A stretch of 64,000 nucleotides of DNA from Persicaria tinctoria (lineage: Eukaryota > Streptophyta > Magnoliopsida > Caryophyllales > Polygonaceae), in contig JBANSL010000008.1 of the NCBI GenBank assembly GCA_037127255.1, forward strand, positions 36,035,373 through 36,099,372. The letters are read 5' to 3'. How positions within the stretch are numbered: the stretch's first letter is position 1; the number at the start of each line of letters is the position of its first letter. Shown here piece by piece: positions 57,294-64,000 of the stretch. A program made the position numbers and the translations under genes. The notes beneath the pieces are model-generated. The model had not been told where the DNA came from. It searched no databases and saw only the letters and a program-made list of their open reading frames with translations.

Positions 57294-57743
57294 TCAACAC
57301 CAAACTGAGAAATCCACATCACCATTCTGGTCAGGACCGTGATTCACAACAACAACATCAAAGCAGGAGTGTCCTTCGTATTCGAAAATCAGGCGTGTCC
57401 CGATTTGAAGTTCATTCGAAACAACGAACGCGGGCCACCTAGTTGTAAACCAGTAGTTGTTGGGTCCTAAGGCTTCCACCCTCACCATAAAATCCTCATC
57501 CGACCGCGTCCATAGATGAACGAATCCAAGGGTGTCATAACCATAATCCCGGTAAATATAAGGTAAGGGCTACAAAAAATAAAGAGCATCAGGAACAGTC
57601 CATATGCCAAAATGCATAATCACAAAAATATAACTTACCATCCCATATAAATGCCCATCCTAGGTAATATCCCGGGTAAAGCTCCTCACACGAGGAAAAA
57701 CTACGTCGGGAATATCAACTTGTGTCGCAGGCATCATTATCAT
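57294..57743 (-). pseudogene. B3-domain gene D, two exons, one premature stop
   Basis: Exon 1 (57743-57639, 35 codons) and exon 2 (57569-57294) join across a 68-bp GT-AG intron in phase 0. The B3 blocks are PLPYIYRDYGYDTLGFVHLW, SDEDFMVRVEALGPNNYWFT, TRWPAFVVSNELQIGTRLIF and GHSCFDVVVVNHGPDQNGD. Codon 28 (57662-57660) is TAG, in RDIT*DGHLYGM, the only visible defect. A TATA box (TATAAAA, minus 57787-57781) is about 40 bp before the ATG. The intron position equals that in B and C, so the three are paralogs. It is closest to module E (shared PLPYI and DQNGD/DENGD tail). Confidence 0.65.
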
Positions 57744-58099
57744 AGACCGACTGTAACAAAAGCTTCGGGTTTTCCTACCTTTTTATACTAATTACAAAGA
57801 AAAACATCACTCAATATAAGGACACTCCTGCTTTGAAAACCGCCTACCACTCAGTTCAACCACGAGGGCAACAAATATCGCATAAACACACTCAAATCGC
57901 ATCCGATAACGACAATTTCAGCCCAAGCGGTGGTAAGATTGCAGGAAAAATCCGAACACTAAGCTGCATGAAGGACATATCGTCAACACGCGGCAACCCA
58001 TTTCACCACGATTAAGAGGATAACTACGTAATAACAGTATCCCTATCCACTACAACTTGAACTAGTATAAATCAAATCTTCAGGAGTACAATTTCAAGT

Positions 58100-58537
58100 A
58101 TCCAAGAAACGCAATGCCAAGTTTTGATAGGGCTTCAAGAGACCCCTCTCCACCGGAAACCCCCCACCAAATTACATCACAAACACTATGTTTTTTCCAA
58201 ATCCTAAATTTGCCAGAATAATACTTAGGGAAAGCCACCTATAAGGCTTCCACTACCATATATATTTGTAGAATTCGGGGAGGAAATAACACACCACATC
58301 TACCTATGTTCTCCCTCAAACCAAGAATTCCTAATCTTAGTCGAACGAGATGAGGGGGATTGGTTCTCCCTAACAGAAGGATGGCGATCTTTTGCAAACA
58401 CCACAAACCTCAGGATAGGAAGCCGCCTCACCTTTGAATATAAAGGAGAGTCCCACTTTAGTGTGGCAATAGAGCAACCAGATCCCGACGAAAATGGGGA
58501 TACTTTGCCTGACTACATGGGCTACGAGGAGATATAA
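58100..58537 (+). pseudogene. B3-domain module E, N-terminal part degenerate
   Basis: An open stretch from 58247 to TAA at 58535-58537 encodes LPLPYIFVEFGEEITHHIYL, QEFLILVERDEGDWFSLTEG, GWRSFANTTNLRIGSRLTFE and SHFSVAIEQPDPDENGD, the second two-thirds of a B3 domain. It aligns closely with exon 2 of gene D. The upstream part is unclear: from ATG 58113 a frame reads MPSFDRASRDPSPPETP and FFQILNLPE, then stops. No good acceptor lies at the exon 2 position, since PLPYI is preceded by CTT. It faces gene D head to head, as if by inverted duplication. Confidence 0.6.
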
Positions 58538-59540
58538 TCGCATGAAGAACGCTCCGAAATATTCCCTGTTATGTTTCATTGCAACTAAGTTTTTAAGTGT
58601 GGCCTGTCATTTCGAATAAAAAACTATTATATACGCGAACCCTACTTTTTTTCATCTCATGAGTTATTTCATAAAACGATCAACGACCGGAGATAGATAA
58701 GGGTATCGCGCACCAATATGGCAAATAGAAATAAAAGGTCGAGATTCAGACACAAAAAATCACAAGGAAAAATCAACAGAATAGCCCAGTAAGAAAAACA
58801 GGCGAAAGATATAAATAAAACCATGATTCATTCAAAAGGTAAAATATCTGCAAAAAACCACAATAAAACATCACTTATCAATGGTGTAGAAATATTCATC
58901 AAATAGACACAAACCGCAGCAGAGTACGAAACTCTCACTACGGGTAGAAATGTTTCCGAACCTCCCTACAAATAATCCTTATAAAAGATGGGATAAGGGG
59001 GCCAAATCAAAAAACAGAAGGGGGGAAATCTAGAGGAGTGGGCTTAGCGGCTTTTTCATCTACTAGCAAAGGATCAAGGACAGTTGCATCAACGATAAGA
59101 GCGTCATGGTGTGGCAACTCGCGATGAGGATCCTTCATCTTCAGATCTTCATCCTCATAGCTAGGGGGAACCATCCTCACCTCGTCGCTAAGGTAAGCGA
59201 AGCGATTGAAACTCTGAGTAATTCCATCCATGATCCCGTCCATCCATGCATCTGAGACCTTGTCATAAAGGACATCTTCTCCATCCGTCTCGAGGTAGCG
59301 ATTAAGCCAACCCCGACTGACACCCCCCAAAAAGCCAGATAGCCATTCCTGACCCTCATCGCAAAGCATGAACTCATGAAGTAGTTTCTTGGAAAGAATG
59401 GCCTCATCCCCAGAAATGAAGCACTCCAGTTGGCTCTTCGCATCGGCCAATTCCTCGCGTATCGTCCTCAATTCCCTCTAAAGGTCTTTGAGGTGATCTT
59501 TCAAACGCTTGGCCTCCAGTTCATGCCGGGCCCTCACCTC

Positions 59541-59740
59541 TTGAGAGAAATACCCCAGATTATTTTTGGGATATTTCTTTAAATAATATTATACTATACG
59601 ATGTGAATTTGGAAAACTAATAAATTCACATAAGATATATAATATAAATTAGAATAATTATATTATTCTAATTTTATCCTCTAAACATTCTTGCCATTTA
59701 ATTTATAAAGTTAAATTAAATAATATTTCTTTCCGCTAAT

Positions 59741-59811
<71 letters not shown>

Positions 59812-61861
59812 ATCCAAACATATGTATAATATATAATCAATTGCATATTTCATCTTGACAAATGTAAACCCAATAGAAAAGGCATATTTTCGACCCAATT
59901 TGTGTATTTGGGTGGCCAGAACTTCTAGCCCAATGTTGAGCCCAGAAGGAAGCGACTCAATCACATATACTAGGAGGCCACATCTCTTCATCCTAATTGA
60001 TGGCTACGGTAAAATAAAAAAGTAAGATGGAAATTCCACCTTTCTTTAACCGCCGCGCCTAGGCCACCCAAGCGCTGCCTTCAACCACCGCCGAGGAGCT
60101 TTGGTATACTGCCCTGTCCTCTATACGTGAGTCAAGAAGAAAGCAAAGGGGGATTTTAATCTCTTTTGATTAAATCACATAAATCTCCCTTGTTTTTATT
60201 TTATTTCCGCTTCTGGCCCTAAGTTATACATTTATTTAGTTAAGTGGCCAATATTTCTAAACTGTTCGATTCTTGCCCGTTTCAGCGACACCAAGAAATC
60301 TCGAAGCACTCACGCCGGATCCCGCTCCCCGGGGAATTCATATTGGTATATAATATTTAACTTTATAGAATTAATTCAATTTCAAATTGAGTTAAGTAAA
60401 GTTAATTTCATAAAATATCAATACTAATATTCTTTTTTCCGTTGGATTCGATAGGTGCTAAAATCTCGTCTAGTTGTCATCAGCTGATCATCGAAAGTCA
60501 AGGCAAGTGATTTCGTTCAATGCCTTTTGCATGTTTCGTGATTTTTCTTTGACGTGCCTTTTAAATTCTTCCGTGTCGAATGCGGCCCTGTGACCAATTT
60601 CCTTGCCAATTTTGATAAATTGCATACCCGTCTGCTTAATGTAATTTATCCTTTTTAATCATAAATTGGCATGAGTTAAATTAATGGGCAATTATTAAAT
60701 GAATTATAGTAATATGTGGTTTAAATGTGATTGTTTGTTTATAACACGAGATAAGTAAAGGTTGCCCATTTTCTTCTTCCTAAAGTGCATGATATTCTGC
60801 TTGTTCTTTCATGTAAACTAGTGGCATGTGATAGTAAGACCCTTTGAATTATCCATGCTTGTCCCTGTTTGATTTAATGTCGTTATCATGATCACCTATA
60901 TAAAATGTTTATGTATGATAAGATAGGCACCATGTGATGCTTAGTTGCGATATGTGAAAATGCGCATCACGTGATGCGAGTGACTATAGGCCTTTGGCAA
61001 GTTATGCAGTAGACTGACTTGCAGGTTGTGGTTCGTTAAGCCACCGCCTTACAAGGTTTCATGAAACACCATCCCGGAATGCATTCTCTGCGGGGTGATA
61101 AAACAACGATATGATGTAGGTCGTGGTCCTTGTTAAAGGCTCGACCGGTACCACGTAGTATTATTATTATTATCGTTGTCATTATTGTGATTATTATCGA
61201 CTGTTAAATATGTGATCATTTCAGTTATTATACTTATCTGCCTCGAGTATAATTCATTTTCCTATCTTATAATCGATCGTTATGATCATCCGGGTCATGT
61301 GTGAATTTTTACCCTTTTCATCCAGTTTCTACTATAAATATTCGTGTCATTCCCTTAACCCGAGACATACCGTTTTATGGTCACTGTAAGGTTAAAGTCT
61401 GAACATTTTCCCTATCATTTGTTAGTATTTTTTGTACTAACCATCCTATTTATTGGATGGCTGGTGTCCTTCGTTCTCACGAAACACCAGACCATATTCC
61501 ACGGGTCTAGTGCAAGCAGCGGAGCAGGAGAGAATTGAAGAGCATACTGTCATTTATTAAATATTTTTTTACAAGTTTTGAACCTCTAAAAGTTTCCACA
61601 TCGCTACTTTAATTTCAATTATTTTGGAAGTTATTCATACTTTATGGTTTTGGTATTCTTATTGTTATTGTGATCAGATATTTTAAACTAATAAATTTTA
61701 TTCACTTCCGCCTATTTTATTGTATTTAAATTATCATCTTGTTTATGGGAGCATGGTTGCATGTCCCTATAAGCCTCAGGTGAATTCAAAGACATTAAAG
61801 TCTGCGGATTCACTGGCGCTGCAACACTCCTTTGGGATCTAAAAAGGGGTGTTACATTGAG
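59541..61861. mobile_element. 2.3-kb solo LTR in the antisense ORF
   Basis: A 5-bp repeat TTGAG (59541-59545 and 61857-61861) flanks 59546-61856. On the minus strand it starts TGTAACACCCC and ends GGGGTATTTCT, imperfect inverted ends; a TGTAACACCCC start is common in Gypsy LTRs. Taking it out with one TTGAG restores the antisense frame (ELAKAQ to EVRARHELEAK) exactly. No gag or pol is inside. It holds a (TA)n-(GT)n microsatellite at 59744-59812. Confidence 0.85.
59744..59812. repeat. (TA)n(GT)n microsatellite
   Basis: About 25 TA units are followed by about 9 GT units, inside the solo LTR. Confidence 0.95.
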
Positions 61862-62097
61862 CCTTTGCAAGTTCGACACGTCACAGATCTAGCTCATTTT
61901 TCGCGGCTTCCGCATCCCTTTGAGATTTCGTCAAGGAATCATTGAGACTCTCGATGGTCACCTCCCAAAGCTCCGCATCTTTCAGCTTCTCCACCTTTGT
62001 CTTTAGGGTGGCCACATTGGTTCTCAGCTCCCTCACTTGGTCGCCGTAATTTCTCAAACGCAAGCCCATCTCAAACCAATTTAGATTATCCTACGGA

Positions 62098-62100
<3 letters not shown>

Positions 62101-62183
<83 letters not shown>
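62101..62183. repeat. (AT)41 microsatellite
   Basis: A pure AT dinucleotide run of 83 bp interrupts the antisense ORF between the globular part and the coiled coil. A GT donor at about 62261-62260 and an AG acceptor at about 62092-62091 (minus strand) suggest that it may sit in an intron, though the phases do not join cleanly. Confidence 0.95.
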
Positions 62184-62190
<7 letters not shown>

Positions 62191-63872
62191 ATAAAATGCA
62201 AAAATCAGAGAATAAAAAAAGAGAAAAGGAAATAAAAGCATAGATCGCGAAAAATTACCCAGCCCATGCTTTTTGGCCATGTTCAACTAACTCTTCATCC
62301 GTCAAGTGACGAAGATAATCTCTTTCGGCCGATAACCTATCGTTTGTGCTTCAGCACGGGCGGCCGGATCAGAGGCAAGACGTGTGTTGCCCTCTGTACC
62401 CGCCTTTAGATGTTTTCTCTCGCGATGAGCTAGCGGTTGATCATCAAACGAGATACTTTCCTGATCATTGATTGGCCTTATCCCCTTTGAGCTCGTAGCT
62501 ACAATGGGAGACTCGCGAGGAACATGTTCGCGACCACCACCTCAACGCGGGGTGGGTGTAGGAGTCGGCCCGGACCCACCTCTCGTAGCATTTTTCTTCT
62601 TTGAAATCGCATAAACTTTCGACCTGTCAACAACCATATCTGCGGGAAACATTAAAATAAGTCAGGATAAAAGGAAAGTCCCAGTCAAAACACCAAAGAA
62701 TTCGGAATAAAAGGTTCCTCAAACACCGACCCGACCGATGCGGAAGGCTAATTTTGGCCATTTCCAAGCGAACCGGGGTCACAACGTCCCTGTAAACCCG
62801 AACGACCGCGACCCCCCTCTTAAACGCAGTTCTCCACCTATCCGCGAAGTCATGTTTATCACCAGGCGCAACGTACTCGTCAGGTTTGGTCACAAAGTTT
62901 AGTATGGTTTTGGTTGGATCACGAACGAGGAACCACTTCTTCCTCCATCCCGAACTACTAGACAATCTCTCAACTATCTTCCCATCAAGGGAGGCAGACA
63001 CCAATCCCTCACCATGCCTCAAGGAAAGAACGGAAAAAAGATGATCCAACTTTGGCACTTGCTTAATGGCGGCACAACGCATGAGCTATACCGCCAGATA
63101 CATCCATACGTTAAAAGCAAGCTGGGCAGGGCATTGATTTATGTGAGCTAAGAAATCCACATACAACGGGGGGAGGGGGAGACGAAACCCTTGTAGCAGG
63201 TTGCCCAGGTGGATTACCGCGTGGTCCTCATACTCCTTCAAACATCCCCCGCCATCAATGGCTGAGCCTATTTCTACCCCAATCGGCCACGAATAAAGTC
63301 TAGCTACCTCTTCCAAGTGCTTAGCATCTAAAATTGACTCCTCGCCCAACGTTTTCCGCACGGTAGGAGCTACGCGATCCAGGAATATTGTGGGAAGAGG
63401 AGGTGGCACCCCGAAGGTATAACCCTCACAAAAACTACAACGGTCGGCCTCTGTTCGATCATAAGGGGCAGGGTGAAGTCACCCGGGACCACCCGAATAA
63501 TCTTTTTAGATTTTTTAGGTACGCGAGACGACTCGCCCTTTCCTAGGTCGTTGATGGATTTTGAGGTATGACAATATTCGGGGTGGAACTGCCCCCGGGG
63601 TTCACCCTCTTCCTTTTTTCCTCCCGAGGTTTGTGACTTGGTGGAAGAAGAGTCGGGTTCGTCGCGGATTCTGAGTCAACATCCGCTTGAGAGTTGGTAC
63701 GCGAGAAACTGACTTCTTCGTACGGGTAGCTCACACTACGGTTCTGGCTATCGCTCTCCTGAGACATCTTAGTTCTAAGGACAAAGAAAAAATCTCCTAG
63801 AAAAGATGCAATAAAAAGAAGGGATCAACAAGGGGAAAGCTACCTTTTCAACATCGCGAGTAAGTAAAATTG

Positions 63873-63914
63873 GCGCCAAAGAGGCCTCTTAACGGCCTAC
63901 TTTGGCGCCTCACG
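63873..63914. repeat. GC-rich hairpin
   Basis: GGCGCCAAAGAGGCC and GGCCTACTTTGGCGCC are inverted copies separated by TCTTAAC, able to form a stable stem. It lies 100 bp upstream of the antisense ORF start, so it could be in that transcript's leader. Confidence 0.7.
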
Positions 63915-64000
63915 CGCCCCCCCTAGGGGACGTTGAAAAGATATCTTCCTCCCCACGGAACGGTAGCTAAAAAACGCCCTTCCATATCCTCCATAAAGAT

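Larger units (their letters stand above)
59004..63767 (-). pseudogene. Antisense ORF of the Tat-type element (Transposase_28-like)
   Basis: Minus-strand frames form one long decayed reading unit. It starts MSQESDSQNRSVSYPYEEVS (63767). A domain follows with DRTEADRCSFCEGYTFGV, LGNLLQGFRLPLPPLYVDFL, CPAQLAFNVWMYLAV, a TAG, then LDHLFSVLSLRHGEGL and GWRKKWFLVRDPTKTIL, resembling the family named 'putative gypsy type transposon' (PF04195). Next is a coiled-coil stretch (RELRTNVATLKTKVEKLKDA, 62069-61881) and, beyond an inserted LTR, EVRARHELEAKRLKDHLKDL and the tail to 59004. Frameshifts lie near 63450 and 62280-62630. Antisense ORFs between pol and the 3' LTR are documented in Tat-lineage elements; their function is unknown. 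Confidence 0.7.

Noticed and set aside
59716..59991. Frame with a Tyr-Ile repeat
   Set aside because: It is translation of a TA microsatellite.

Overview
This is a eudicot-like plant nuclear window, shown by spliced genes with GT-AG introns, homologs of Arabidopsis genes and a dense layer of plant transposons. The species cannot be named from the sequence. Only two host genes look complete. The first is a ubiquitin-conjugating enzyme of the PHO2/UBC24-UBC25-UBC26 type (1668-5711). The second is a CMP-KDO synthetase (KDSB, 20034-24115), needed for the KDO of pectin rhamnogalacturonan II. Their Arabidopsis relatives also lie close together on chromosome 1, as I recall it, so this pair may be a conserved block stretched by insertions. 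A last exon of an unrecognised gene (96-437) and a Rab pseudogene (18166-18344) complete the host-like content.

From 6 to 20 kb the interval between the host genes holds a LINE fragment, the 3' end of an RTE element, a hAT element with an 8-bp target duplication, a solo or truncated Gypsy LTR, hAT transposase debris, two SINEs, a Stowaway MITE and long-inverted-repeat elements. KDSB itself has a MULE in intron 1. A Copia element with an internally inverted segment lies just behind its stop codon. From 29 to 44 kb there are two copies of one L1-type LINE family in opposite orientation. One (30.6-35.9 kb, minus) is 5'-truncated and split by a solo LTR. The other (36.8-44.2 kb, plus) appears full length and has an extra open frame fitted between ORF1 and ORF2.

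From 46.7 kb to the window end lies one large, decayed Tat/Ogre-type Ty3-Gypsy element. It has a 5' LTR, gag, protease, and a pol gene whose reverse transcriptase, RNase H and integrase cores are deleted. These are followed by a 61/63-bp tandem array, a cassette of five B3-domain modules on both strands with a second tandem array between them, and a long antisense ORF. The 3' LTR is not in the window. Two solo LTRs (49.6-51.7 and 59.5-61.9 kb), each with a 5-bp target duplication that restores the host reading frame when removed, prove that gag-pol and the antisense ORF were once uninterrupted.

The most unusual content is the B3 cassette at 54.1-58.5 kb. B3 domains are plant DNA-binding domains. 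Three modules share one phase-0 intron position, one two-exon gene is intact at 106 aa with its own TATA box, and one single-exon gene is intact at 141 aa. The array beside them alternates units carrying CACGTG and units carrying CATGCA, the latter being the RY core recognised by some B3 proteins. That the cassette is a retroelement-borne transcription factor family is an inference, with the tests given below.
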